From positions 36,377 to 100,376 of the forward strand of contig JAJWLX010000007.1 of NCBI GenBank assembly GCA_021636625.1: a stretch of DNA of 64,000 nucleotides, in the 5' to 3' direction. The DNA comes from Prevotella sp. (GTDB lineage: Bacteria; Bacteroidota; Bacteroidia; Bacteroidales; Bacteroidaceae). The notes beneath the pieces are model-generated. The model saw nothing but the letters and a program-made list of their open reading frames with translations. It was not told the origin of the DNA and searched no databases. This document shows, in pieces, positions 9,629-17,488 of the stretch (positions are counted from its first letter, which is position 1; every line of letters begins with the position of its first letter). Both the position numbers and the translations under genes were made by a program.

Positions 9629-10756
9629 ATGGAAGAAAATAAGATTACGTTGATAGATACTTTTGGTGAAAATAGTTTTCATGAAATATTTAATGCCGCT
9701 TTTTTGTTGTCGGTCTTAAATATTTATCAGTCTGTTACTTATTTTGGTACGAAAAGTAGTATCGAAAATCAAAAAAAGTTTCTCACTGAGGAGCAGAGAG
9801 CAAAAGTTCACTATGAATATGTAAAATGTGTGAAAAAGAAAGGCCATGTTGGATTGCTTTGTAAATATGTATGGGCAGCAATTTCTTTAGTAAGCGTCAT
9901 AAAAAAAAGCAAATCATCTAAGATCGTAGTACTTAATCATAATCCTTTTATGTACTTGTTCGCTCGGCTTATAGCCAAAGATATTAATATTATATGTCAT
10001 GGAGAAATGGAGTTGATAAATGGTAATGATGATGGCAAATTGGCAAAGATAATGACATGGCTACTGCGTCAACATTTTCGAAAAAATAATATGTATGGTA
10101 ATTTTCATTACATAGTTTTAGGAGATAGTATTTTAAAGAACTTGTCTTCTAAGTTAGAGCCTGAGTATTCATCTTATTTTTCTTCTATTGATCATCCTTA
10201 TATTTTTAATGATTTACAAACAATGTCCGCTTTTAAAGCAAGATTGTCTGTTGGTATTGTTGGTATAACGACGCCAACCAAAGGACTTAGCATGCTGAAA
10301 GAATTGTTAAAAATCAAGGCGGACTCTATTGATATATACCATATAGGTAAAATATCCGATAATGACTCTCAACTTAAAAATGCTGGATTGAAAATCGTTA
10401 AAAGAGATTCTAATAATGAGCTTTCCAGAGATAAATACGAAGCGTGGATAAAAAAGATGAATTTTATATTGTTTTTATATCCTACTGATAATTATAAATT
10501 AACTGCAAGTGGAGCTGTGTTCGAAAGTTTTTCAATGGGAATACCTGTTATAGCCTTACATAATGATTATTTTGATTATTTATCAAGTAAAATTGGTGAT
10601 TTTGGACTCTTTTTTGATAATTTTGAACAAATGAAGTCTTTTTTTGCTGCTCCTTATGAATTTGATACGGAAAGAATGTTTCTATCAATAAAAAAAGCTC
10701 GAAATTTATTCACTTCAGAGAATGTTAGTAAGAAACTTAAGATTATCATAAAGTAA
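9629..10756 (+). CDS. Glycosyltransferase, GT-B fold (GT4-like)
   Basis: A 375-residue protein with no strong N-terminal match but a C-terminal half typical of GT-B enzymes: VGIVGITTPTKGLSMLKELL, then LTASGAVFESFSMGIPVIAL, where the Glu contacts the nucleotide diphosphate. I infer a retaining transferase of the GT4 clan; the sugar is unknown. The stop codon overlaps the next gene's start by one base (TAATG), so translation is probably coupled to the polymerase. Lysine-rich and AT-rich, like its neighbours. Confidence 0.75.
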   Translation: MEENKITLIDTFGENSFHEIFNAAFLLSVLNIYQSVTYFGTKSSIENQKKFLTEEQRAKVHYEYVKCVKKKGHVGLLCKYVWAAISLVSVIKKSKSSKIVVLNHNPFMYLFARLIAKDINIICHGEMELINGNDDGKLAKIMTWLLRQHFRKNNMYGNFHYIVLGDSILKNLSSKLEPEYSSYFSSIDHPYIFNDLQTMSAFKARLSVGIVGITTPTKGLSMLKELLKIKADSIDIYHIGKISDNDSQLKNAGLKIVKRDSNNELSRDKYEAWIKKMNFILFLYPTDNYKLTASGAVFESFSMGIPVIALHNDYFDYLSSKIGDFGLFFDNFEQMKSFFAAPYEFDTERMFLSIKKARNLFTSENVSKKLKIIIK

Positions 10757-11796
10757 TGTATTTAACTTTAATTTTTCTTTCATTAATTCTTTTTTCTTTG
10801 CTGGAGGTGAAGAAAAATAAGACAAGTAGTAAATTATTTATAGTATATTTGTTATTGTTTTATTTGTTGTCATTTTTGAGGTGGGAAAGAGGTACAGATT
10901 GGCTTTCATATTTTAATTTATATGAATTGCCTTTAAGTTATAAAGGAGCCTATGAACTTCCATTCTGGCTTTTAAATGTACTTTTTGGAACTATTTTACA
11001 TGCAGATTATACTATTTTCCTTTTATTCCAGGCTACAATTATGTACTTTTGCCTTTATTTAGGAGTTAAGAAAAATTGTAAGTTTTGGATTCTTGCTTTG
11101 ATGTTGATTTATGTTATTCTAGGAAATGGGGGTATTTTTTTTGTTAGACAAACAATAGCTATGGCTATTATCTTTTTCTCTTATTCTTTTGTTAAAAACA
11201 ATAACTATATATCTTTTTTTATATGTTTGATTTTTGCATGTTGTTTTCATACGGCAAGTATATTTGCAGCCCCTGCTATTTTCTTATATAATTTTAAAAT
11301 AACAAAAAAATATTTGTTTTATATATTTGCTTGTTGTATGGTTGTATATTTCTTATTAAATAGAGGATATTTAGATGTTTATATAGAAAAATTTGAAGAA
11401 TACAGTGAAACTGGTAATGAAACCTCAACTGTAATACAATATGTCTATGGTATTTGTAGTAGATTGATTTTGTTTTTTGCATTTATTTTGTTTGGCAAAA
11501 AAAATCGTGAAGAATCAGGCTTAATGAATATTTATGTTTATTCGATGATATTATATATTTTGTTTGGTAGTGTAAGTATTACGCTGGCAAGAATGTCTAA
11601 TTTCGTCACGATGTTTCAGGTATTTCAGATGTCGTTGATTGTGGAACGGGAACGAAAGTTGAAAAAATATATTTTTTTGATATTCTTAATTTTAATATTT
11701 GGGGGTAGAACACTTTTTAGTGTATCTCAATATGAAGATTTATTTGTCCCTTATAAGAGTATTTTCAATAAAGAGTTAAATGTTAAAGTCTATTGA
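10756..11796 (+). CDS. EpsG/Wzy-family O-antigen or exopolysaccharide polymerase
   Basis: A 346-residue integral membrane protein with about ten hydrophobic segments. It carries the EpsG-family landmarks: RWERGTDWLSYF near residue 40, then FFVRQTIAMAIIFFSYSF and CCFHTASIFAAPA. These enzymes polymerise flipped repeat units at the outer face of the inner membrane, so this is the Wzy partner of the flippase at 1900. Polymerases are the most divergent genes of such loci, and the specificity cannot be predicted. It overlaps the gene before it by one base and nearly touches the next one. Confidence 0.87.
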   Translation: MYLTLIFLSLILFSLLEVKKNKTSSKLFIVYLLLFYLLSFLRWERGTDWLSYFNLYELPLSYKGAYELPFWLLNVLFGTILHADYTIFLLFQATIMYFCLYLGVKKNCKFWILALMLIYVILGNGGIFFVRQTIAMAIIFFSYSFVKNNNYISFFICLIFACCFHTASIFAAPAIFLYNFKITKKYLFYIFACCMVVYFLLNRGYLDVYIEKFEEYSETGNETSTVIQYVYGICSRLILFFAFILFGKKNREESGLMNIYVYSMILYILFGSVSITLARMSNFVTMFQVFQMSLIVERERKLKKYIFLIFLILIFGGRTLFSVSQYEDLFVPYKSIFNKELNVKVY

Positions 11797-11798
11797 TT

Positions 11799-12815
11799 AT
11801 GATTATAATTGAAGCATCAAATATTAACGTGGGAGGCAGTATGAACTTGCTTCTTGATTTGGCTAATTTCTGTGAGTCGACTAACAGAAAAGTTAAAATC
11901 TATGTAATTTATGATATCGTCTATAAATTGCTGAGTGAAAAAGAATTTAAAAACATTTCGATTGTTAAAACTAATTTGTGGTGTACATTGTTTAGATACA
12001 TTTTACCTTTTCGAAGAAATGTACTTTATTTTTGTTCTATTCCACCTCTTGCATATAATAGGAATTCATTCCTTTATTTCCATTCAGAATATTATGCAAA
12101 ACCAATTTCAAGTGATACAAGTAATTTAAGTACGCTGGAAAAAGCAAAAAGAATATTATATTATCCAGTTATTAAGTTTGGTTTAAAAAATTGCAAGAAG
12201 GTTTATTGCCAAAATGAATACATAAAATCGCTTTTGAATACTACTTATGGTATTTCTCCTGAAATTAAGCCATTTTTTCCAGGGATAAAAAAATCAACAG
12301 GAAATTTTAATTTGAAACGTACTTATGATTTTATTTATCCTGCATTAACAAGTAAACATAAAAATCATCTTAGATTATTGGATGCTGTTTTGGAATTGAG
12401 AAGTATTAGAAAATTCAATATAATACTAACTATACCTGACACTTCTTCTGACTTGATAAGAAAAGTGCAAGAAATTAACAATTTGTACCCGAATACGATT
12501 TTGAATTGGGGAATATTAGATCATAGTAAAATAATTCAGCTTCTTTTTCAAACAAGATGGTTAGTTTTTCCTTCTTTAATGGAGTCTTTAGGGCTACCTC
12601 TTTTAGAAGCCGTAGAATGTGGTACTAAAGTTGTTGCGTCTGATCTTGAATATACTAGAGCATGTATTGATAACCCCGTTACATTTAATCCTAACAGTGT
12701 TAATAGTATAGTTAGAACCCTCCAAAAGGTTTTAGATGGAGATTTTGATGATGTTGTTCAATCTAGTATAATAAAAGATTCTAAAGAGTATATAATGAGA
12801 CAATTTGATTATTAA
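11799..12815 (+). CDS. Glycosyltransferase family 4
   Basis: About 338 residues, GT-B fold. The N-terminus MIIIEASNINVGGSMNLLLD has the acceptor-side glycine loop. The C-terminal FPSLMESLGLPLLEAVECG is the EX7E nucleotide-sugar motif of GT4. The frame opens at TTG 11793, inside the stop of the polymerase gene, but ATG 11799, two bases after that stop, is the better start. No membrane segments. Donor unknown. It is probably part of one long polysaccharide transcript. Confidence 0.88.
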   Translation: MIIIEASNINVGGSMNLLLDLANFCESTNRKVKIYVIYDIVYKLLSEKEFKNISIVKTNLWCTLFRYILPFRRNVLYFCSIPPLAYNRNSFLYFHSEYYAKPISSDTSNLSTLEKAKRILYYPVIKFGLKNCKKVYCQNEYIKSLLNTTYGISPEIKPFFPGIKKSTGNFNLKRTYDFIYPALTSKHKNHLRLLDAVLELRSIRKFNIILTIPDTSSDLIRKVQEINNLYPNTILNWGILDHSKIIQLLFQTRWLVFPSLMESLGLPLLEAVECGTKVVASDLEYTRACIDNPVTFNPNSVNSIVRTLQKVLDGDFDDVVQSSIIKDSKEYIMRQFDY

Positions 12816-12820
12816 AAAAT

Positions 12821-13993
12821 ATGAAATATAAACTAATACGTTCTTCTACTGTTCCGACTTCTTTGAAGTCATTTTTAGAGACATCAATAGATGAGTTAAA
12901 GTCTAGATATGTTCTAGAATTGCTGTCATCTCCAGGTAAAGAGTTGGATTATTTGTTCGAAAAATATGGTGTAAAAATTTTAGGCGTCTCAATGCGGCGT
13001 CGAATATCGCCCCGAATGGATTTAATTTCTTTGTGGAAAATAATTCAGGTTTTTCGTAAAGAAAAACCATATATGGTTCATTCCATGACTCCAAAGGCTG
13101 GACTTTTGTGTATGCTTGCGGCTTGGATTACTAGAGTTCCACGAAGAGTACATACATTTACAGGCTTGGTTTGGCCAACGGCCACTGGTCTCTCCCGGAA
13201 GATACTTATGGCTACAGACTGGCTAACATGTGCTTGTGCAACACATATTATACCCGAAGGTAAAGGAGTAATGAATGATCTCCAACAACATATTACTCAT
13301 AAGCCGATGAAAGTTTTAGGATATGGGAATGTAAGGGGTGTAGATATGAATTATTGGCAAAAAGAGAATGCATCATCTTGTAAACTCAAAGAAATTAAGG
13401 TAGATGATGTGTTTACTTTTATTTTTGTTGGACGTATAGTAAGGGATAAAGGTATTAATGAATTGATTGCGGCTTTTGATAGACTTTCTAAATTGTACAA
13501 GCTTCGACTTTTGCTAGTTGGTAAGTTTGAAGATACCCTTGATCCCATATCTGATTCTGCAAGGAATGTTATAGATAATAATTCTTCTATTCTGTATTTG
13601 GGACCTCAATATGGTACCGATTTGCTTGCATGCTATGCTGCAAGTAACTGCTTTGTTTTCCCTAGTTATAGAGAGGGATTTCCTAATACTGTCCTAGAAG
13701 CTGGAGCTATGGAATTACCTTCTATCGTAACTGATATCAACGGTTCACGAGAGATTATAGTTTGCAAGAATGAAGAAAATGTATCTCCCATTAAGGATAT
13801 GAAACTTTGTGATAATGGTATCATTATTCCACCAAGAAATGAAGAGTTGCTCTTTAAGGCAATGGAAGAAGTTTTCAAGAACGATGATCTGAGATCAGCT
13901 ATGGCTACGCAAGCTCGTAAAATGGTTGCTTCTAGATTTGAGCAAAGTTTTGTTCAGAAGTGCCTTATTGAATTCTATAATGAAATAATATAA
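12821..13993 (+). CDS. Glycosyltransferase family 4
   Basis: A 390-residue GT-B enzyme. HSMTPKAGLLCMLAAW and RVHTFTGLVWP in the N-terminal half, followed by FVGRIVRDKGINELIAAF and FPSYREGFPNTVLEAGAMEL (EX7E motif), match the capsule glycosyltransferases that usually stand directly before the initiating sugar-phosphate transferase and often add the second sugar. That order is kept here: the next reading frame, 2 bases on, is the remnant of such an initiator. This gives a hint, not proof, that it adds the second residue of the repeat unit. Confidence 0.9.
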   Translation: MKYKLIRSSTVPTSLKSFLETSIDELKSRYVLELLSSPGKELDYLFEKYGVKILGVSMRRRISPRMDLISLWKIIQVFRKEKPYMVHSMTPKAGLLCMLAAWITRVPRRVHTFTGLVWPTATGLSRKILMATDWLTCACATHIIPEGKGVMNDLQQHITHKPMKVLGYGNVRGVDMNYWQKENASSCKLKEIKVDDVFTFIFVGRIVRDKGINELIAAFDRLSKLYKLRLLLVGKFEDTLDPISDSARNVIDNNSSILYLGPQYGTDLLACYAASNCFVFPSYREGFPNTVLEAGAMELPSIVTDINGSREIIVCKNEENVSPIKDMKLCDNGIIIPPRNEELLFKAMEEVFKNDDLRSAMATQARKMVASRFEQSFVQKCLIEFYNEII

Positions 13994-13995
13994 AT

Positions 13996-14109
13996 ATGTA
14001 TAGTCGTTTTTTAAAGAGATTCTTTGATTTTTGGATTTCTCTAATTGCATTGATCTGCATTAGTCCAATCTTGATAGTTGTAACCATCTGGTTACATTTA
14101 CCTGATTGA
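13996..14109 (+). pseudogene. Initiating sugar-phosphate transferase, N-terminal fragment
   Basis: ATG 13996 opens a 37-codon frame starting MYSRFLKRFFDFWISLIALI and continuing ISPILIVVTIW. That is the N-terminal membrane-anchor segment of bacterial undecaprenyl-phosphate sugar phosphotransferases (PglC/WbaP C-terminal domain type). The frame stops at 14107, where IS66 sequence has taken over. The catalytic core, with its conserved KFRSM-like region, is missing. A matching C-terminal piece lies at 14706-14873. This would have been the first enzyme of repeat-unit assembly. Confidence 0.8.
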
Positions 14110-14559
14110 GGAAATGATAAAGGAGAAGAAACTTGAGGGCGAGGAGAAGGCACGGTTCAGGAAGGACTATGCCGAGCAGTTATGGGAGGACTTCAAGCTA
14201 TGGGCTGCAAGTGCCATCTTAGATGTGCCAAAAGACAGCAATATATACCAGGCTTTGAATTATATGCTGTGCAACTATACAGAGCTGACCAATTACATAG
14301 ACATCCCAGATATGCCATTGGATACCAATGATACCGAATGCCTGATCCGTGACATGTTGATGGGTATGAAGGCTTATTTGTTCTGCCGTGACTTGGATGC
14401 TTGTAAGCGTGCTGCAATGATGTTCTCCTTGTTTGGAGCATGTAAGGTGCTTGATAAAATCCTGAGCGTTGGCTTTGTTATGTGTTGAAGCATATAGATG
14501 AGGATAAGTATTATACTCTTCTTCCTGAGTTTTGGGAAGATGAGGAACAATTAAATTGA
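14093..14559 (+). mobile_element. IS66-family transposase remnant (C-terminal part, frameshifted)
   Basis: The frame running into ATG 14114 reads YLIEEMIKEKKLEGEEKARF, and later IDIPDMPLDTNDTECLIRDM and YLFCRDLDACKRAAMMFSLF. This is the C-terminal end of an IS66 transposase (DDE domain tail). A frame change near 14459 moves the rest (NPERWLCYVLKHIDEDKYY, ending EDEEQLN and a stop at 14557) into another phase. The N-terminal two thirds and the usual accessory IS66 genes are missing, so the element is dead. It sits inside the broken initiating transferase and probably caused that break together with a deletion. Confidence 0.85.
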
Positions 14560-14632
14560 ATTTAAAATTTAGTCAAATTAAGGTGTAGCCTCCATTAGCT
14601 TGTGCTGATGGAGAGCTAAACTTCGTATTTTT

Positions 14633-14688
14633 GTCTCAAAATCAGAAAAATGATGCCGCCGTGCATAGTTACAACATTATTTTGAGAC
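14633..14688. repeat. Inverted repeat GTCTCAAAAT / ATTTTGAGAC in the IS66 scar
   Basis: GTCTCAAAAT at 14633-14642 is repeated in reverse complement at 14679-14688, a perfect 10-bp stem around a 36-base loop. It lies between the end of the IS66 remnant and the C-terminal piece of the sugar transferase. It may be part of the element's end or of an older terminal structure; I could not identify a target-site duplication. Confidence 0.6.
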
Positions 14689-14705
14689 ATACAATACAGA
14701 GTTGA

Positions 14706-14873
14706 GCGGATACTTACGATATTGCTACAGAATATAATGATAAGGTGATATACCCAGATAAGGTTCGCCTCAACTGCTATTACTATCGTCATTACTCCTT
14801 CTGGAAGGATATCGAAATGATATTCGCTACTGTGCTTGGTAGAAAAGTGAAGTTTGCAGGGGAGGAAGTATAG
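14706..14873 (+). pseudogene. Initiating sugar-phosphate transferase, C-terminal fragment
   Basis: From 14706 a frame reads ADTYDIATEYNDKVIYPDKV, then YYYRHYSFWKDIEMIFATVL, and ends at TAG 14871. The pattern YRHYSFWKDIEMIFATVL is the conserved end of PglC/WbaP-type phosphosugar transferases (a tyrosine-rich stretch, then SxWxDIxIIxxTV). No start codon fits, so it is a fragment. With the 37-codon head at 13996 it accounts for about 90 of the expected 200 residues; the middle was lost where IS66 sequence now lies. Confidence 0.78.
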
Positions 14874-14941
14874 GCGGTTACTTATTAACAGTCTCCAATG
14901 TCTGTAAGAAGAGATTTTATTCAAATTTAAAATTTTAGAAT

Positions 14942-15505
14942 ATGGAAAATGAAGAATTAAAATCTAGAATGGATAGAATTATTGAATGGGTTAAAACTTG
15001 CGATACAAAAGCTTCAATAATGCTATCTGTATTATCGTTGTCAGTAGGTATAATTTTTACCTCTGATTTCGTGCTTGGTAGTTTGAAGAACGTGATAGTT
15101 AATACCTTTGTTGTTACGGACAAAGGAAGTTTTAGCTGGTCTGCACTTTTTGCAGTATTAAGTGCTATCTTGGCTGTTTTTTCCTTATTATGTGCTTTGA
15201 GATGTTATATATTGGTTCTTAAGGCAAAAACTAATGAAAATCAAACGGAAGATCAGCACCTGATGCTAGATTCATTTATTCATTTTAATCATATTTCAAA
15301 GCTGACTTACGAGGGGTTTGTTAGGGGGATAGAAGATGCTGATGTTACAAAAGATTTAACTTCTCAGATTTATATAAATGCTAAACGATGCTCCGAGAAG
15401 TTTTCTGATTATAATTCTGGCGTAACATGGACGGTCGTATCTTTTTTATCTGCCATTGTTATGATTCTCAGTTTGCTTATTTATGTATCTTTTAATACGT
15501 TATAG
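14942..15505 (+). CDS. Pycsar effector, transmembrane type (PycTM)
   Basis: A 187-residue protein with hydrophobic segments near residues 24-45, 62-90 and 163-183. The N-terminal ELKSRMDRIIEWVKTCDTKA followed by the first helix is typical of PycTM effectors. In Pycsar defence, a cyclase makes cCMP or cUMP on phage infection and the nucleotide makes the effector damage the inner membrane. The adjoining cyclase starts 2 bases after this gene's stop, in the usual effector-cyclase arrangement. Family membership rests on this pairing and the membrane layout, as the effector itself is poorly conserved. Confidence 0.8.
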   Translation: MENEELKSRMDRIIEWVKTCDTKASIMLSVLSLSVGIIFTSDFVLGSLKNVIVNTFVVTDKGSFSWSALFAVLSAILAVFSLLCALRCYILVLKAKTNENQTEDQHLMLDSFIHFNHISKLTYEGFVRGIEDADVTKDLTSQIYINAKRCSEKFSDYNSGVTWTVVSFLSAIVMILSLLIYVSFNTL

Positions 15506-15507
15506 AT

Positions 15508-16479
15508 ATGGTTAGAAAAGAATTTATGAATATTATTACCAATGTTATAAATGATTGGAAAAATACAGATTTTTCTTTTTTGCAGAAAGATTATGTCCCT
15601 GGTTTAGATGATGCTAATCTCACTTATGGGTGTGGTCAAGAGAAAAAAGGGATTGAACTGAATTCTTGTGTCTTATTCGTGGATATACGTAACTCCGTAC
15701 AATTGATAAAGGATAAGCAAGACCGTACGATGGGTAGGTTGTATTCAGTGTTTACTCATTGTATGCTCTTGGCAGCACGGCAGGAAGGAGGACTAGTCAG
15801 AAATATTATAGGGGATCGAGTCATGATTGTTTTTCCGCAAGACCATTGTTGTACGAAGGCTGTTAATTGTGCTATTACGATAAATCATATAGCTATGCTT
15901 ATCAATAAGAAAATTGATAATTTAGACTTTAAATGTGGTATAGGAATAGACTATGGAAGGATGAGGGTAATGAAAGTCGGCGTAGTTACAAAAGGCGCAG
16001 AAAATGATGATAATAAAGGTTTGGTGTGGGTCGGGTATCCTGCAAATTTCGCTTCTCGCTTGACAGATTGTGCTAATAAAGAATTTACCGACATAATGTA
16101 TCAAGTAGATGCTACATTTTGTCATTATAATTATTGGGGGACTAATACTATATTTGGTTCTAAACCTAGTGGTTGGTATAGAGAAAAACAAAAACTTACC
16201 GCTGAAGAACTTGCTCAATCTTTAGAAGTTAAGACTGTTGGGTATGGGAGTGCTTTATCTGTAACCAAGTGTGTAAATCCTGTATCAATAAATCGAATTG
16301 AGGAAAAATATAAATATGATGCAATTTTAGTTTCAGATACAGTTTATAAAGGTTTTAAAAAAGAAAATCCTAACGATAACAGTATTCTTGAAAACTTGTG
16401 GACAGTGCAAAAAAGAAGTATTAGGGACATAGAATTCGACGTCTGGGGCGCTGATTTGTATTGGAATTTATCTACTTAA
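15508..16479 (+). CDS. Pycsar pyrimidine cyclase (PycC)
   Basis: A 323-residue class III nucleotidyl cyclase. VLFVDIRNS (D59) and IIGDRVMIVF (D103) are the two metal-binding aspartate strands; KCGIGIDYG and WVGYPANFASRLTD are the later conserved strands. The large insertion and C-terminal extension after the cyclase core set PycC apart from adenylate cyclases. It would make cCMP or cUMP when infection is sensed; which base is used cannot be read safely here. Paired directly with the PycTM gene upstream. A truncated DUF4238 gene follows. Confidence 0.87.
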   Translation: MVRKEFMNIITNVINDWKNTDFSFLQKDYVPGLDDANLTYGCGQEKKGIELNSCVLFVDIRNSVQLIKDKQDRTMGRLYSVFTHCMLLAARQEGGLVRNIIGDRVMIVFPQDHCCTKAVNCAITINHIAMLINKKIDNLDFKCGIGIDYGRMRVMKVGVVTKGAENDDNKGLVWVGYPANFASRLTDCANKEFTDIMYQVDATFCHYNYWGTNTIFGSKPSGWYREKQKLTAEELAQSLEVKTVGYGSALSVTKCVNPVSINRIEEKYKYDAILVSDTVYKGFKKENPNDNSILENLWTVQKRSIRDIEFDVWGADLYWNLST

Positions 16480-16503
16480 TGTAGCTTGTTAAGTTTGTAG
16501 TAT

Positions 16504-16680
16504 ATGAAACAGCATTATATTCCAAGATGTTATCTAAAGCAATTTTCAGACAGTCCCAAGAGTGTCTATACTTATGATAAAATAAGTTCAAAAGCATATC
16601 GAGCAAGCTTGATGTCTGTATGTTGTGAAGATGACATATATTTGAAAACTGAGATTATTAGTGGATTTGGAAGATATTAA
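16504..16680 (+). pseudogene. DUF4238 protein, N-terminal fragment (58 aa)
   Basis: ATG 16504 starts MKQHYIPRCYLKQFSDSPKS and goes on with VYTYDKISSKAY. This is the characteristic opening of DUF4238 proteins (HYVPR.YLK.F, then the YDK strand), which normally have 250-350 residues. Here the frame ends after 58 codons at TAA 16678, directly before the VanZ start. The family is often found in accessory and defence-rich regions, but its function is not known. Too short to be functional. Confidence 0.72.
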
Positions 16681-17217
16681 ATGGATGAAATTTACGAATG
16701 GCTGAATCCTAGGATTCCTGTGGAGTATGTGCTTATCTCCTTTCTTGTGCTTTCTGTTGCAATCGTGATAGGATTGTTAGTGATGAAAGGGCACAGGGCG
16801 AAGAGGTTCGTGCTTGGGGCTTTGCTTGCGGAATACTATTTCCTGGTGCTTTGCTCTACCGTGATTTGTAGAGCAAGTCATGGGGAACGGCATATTGAGA
16901 TTATGCCGTTTTGGAACTATCCCGATATTTGGAATCGGGTGGATTATCCTGCTGACTTGATAGAAGTGTTGTTGAATATCGCACTCTTCGTACCGATAGG
17001 ATTGCTGCTTGGAGGACTTGGTTTTAAAACCAAGAAGATTCTCTTGGCTGGAATCTGCTTATCGGGGATTATTGAGGTTTCACAATTCGCCTTTTGCAAA
17101 GGGCTTTGTGAAACGGATGATGTAATGCATAATAGTGTGGGGGCATTCCTAGGATATCTGGGATTCCTAGGAATTCTTAAAGGGAAAAGAAGGTTGTTTT
17201 CTTGTATAATAACATGA
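16681..17217 (+). CDS. VanZ-like membrane protein
   Basis: A 178-residue protein with four to five hydrophobic segments and the VanZ-family features: an acidic-polar patch after the second helix (IEIMPFWNY), NIALFVPIGLLLGGLG, and ETDDVMHNSVGAFLGYLGF near the C-terminus. VanZ gave low-level teicoplanin resistance in enterococci, but the many homologues in polysaccharide regions have no proven function. It starts right at the stop of the DUF4238 fragment. No clear operon partner. Confidence 0.85.
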   Translation: MDEIYEWLNPRIPVEYVLISFLVLSVAIVIGLLVMKGHRAKRFVLGALLAEYYFLVLCSTVICRASHGERHIEIMPFWNYPDIWNRVDYPADLIEVLLNIALFVPIGLLLGGLGFKTKKILLAGICLSGIIEVSQFAFCKGLCETDDVMHNSVGAFLGYLGFLGILKGKRRLFSCIIT

Positions 17218-17225
17218 TTTTTTTC

Positions 17226-17400
17226 GACCCTCCTGTCCCTCCCTTGCGAAGGGAGGGTCCTTAACCCACTCCCAAGCCCTCGCCCTTTCCAAAAGGGCAA
17301 GGGATGTAACCGCCCTCCGGTGCTCAGAACCGCTTCGCTATAAGGTTGGCGGACCATCAAAGGTCTGCGCCATGTTGTGCGGGCTGGGACCGCCTGGGGA
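17226..17400 (-). repeat. GC-rich dispersed repeat, copy A1
   Basis: A GC-rich block of about 175 bases in otherwise modest-GC sequence, containing GTAACCGCCCTCCGGTGCTC, AAGGTTGGCGGACCATCAAA and an internal hairpin CCCTCGCCCTTT...AAAGGGCAAGGG. It is repeated at 18,785 in the same orientation, and at 60,821 and 63,882 in the other. The minus orientation is assigned so that all four copies read alike. No coding frame persists across copies. Copies A1 and A2 bracket the aminotransferase gene. Confidence 0.85.
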
Positions 17401-17488
17401 TAATGTGTTGCTTGATGGGACAGATTGGAGACGCCTAGGGATAGTGGGGGGAATTTGTTAATGAATAAACTTTAAATACAATATACAA

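Noticed and set aside
14616..14924. 102-codon minus-strand frame across the IS66 scar
   Set aside because: Antisense to the recognised C-terminal fragment of the sugar transferase; no domain.
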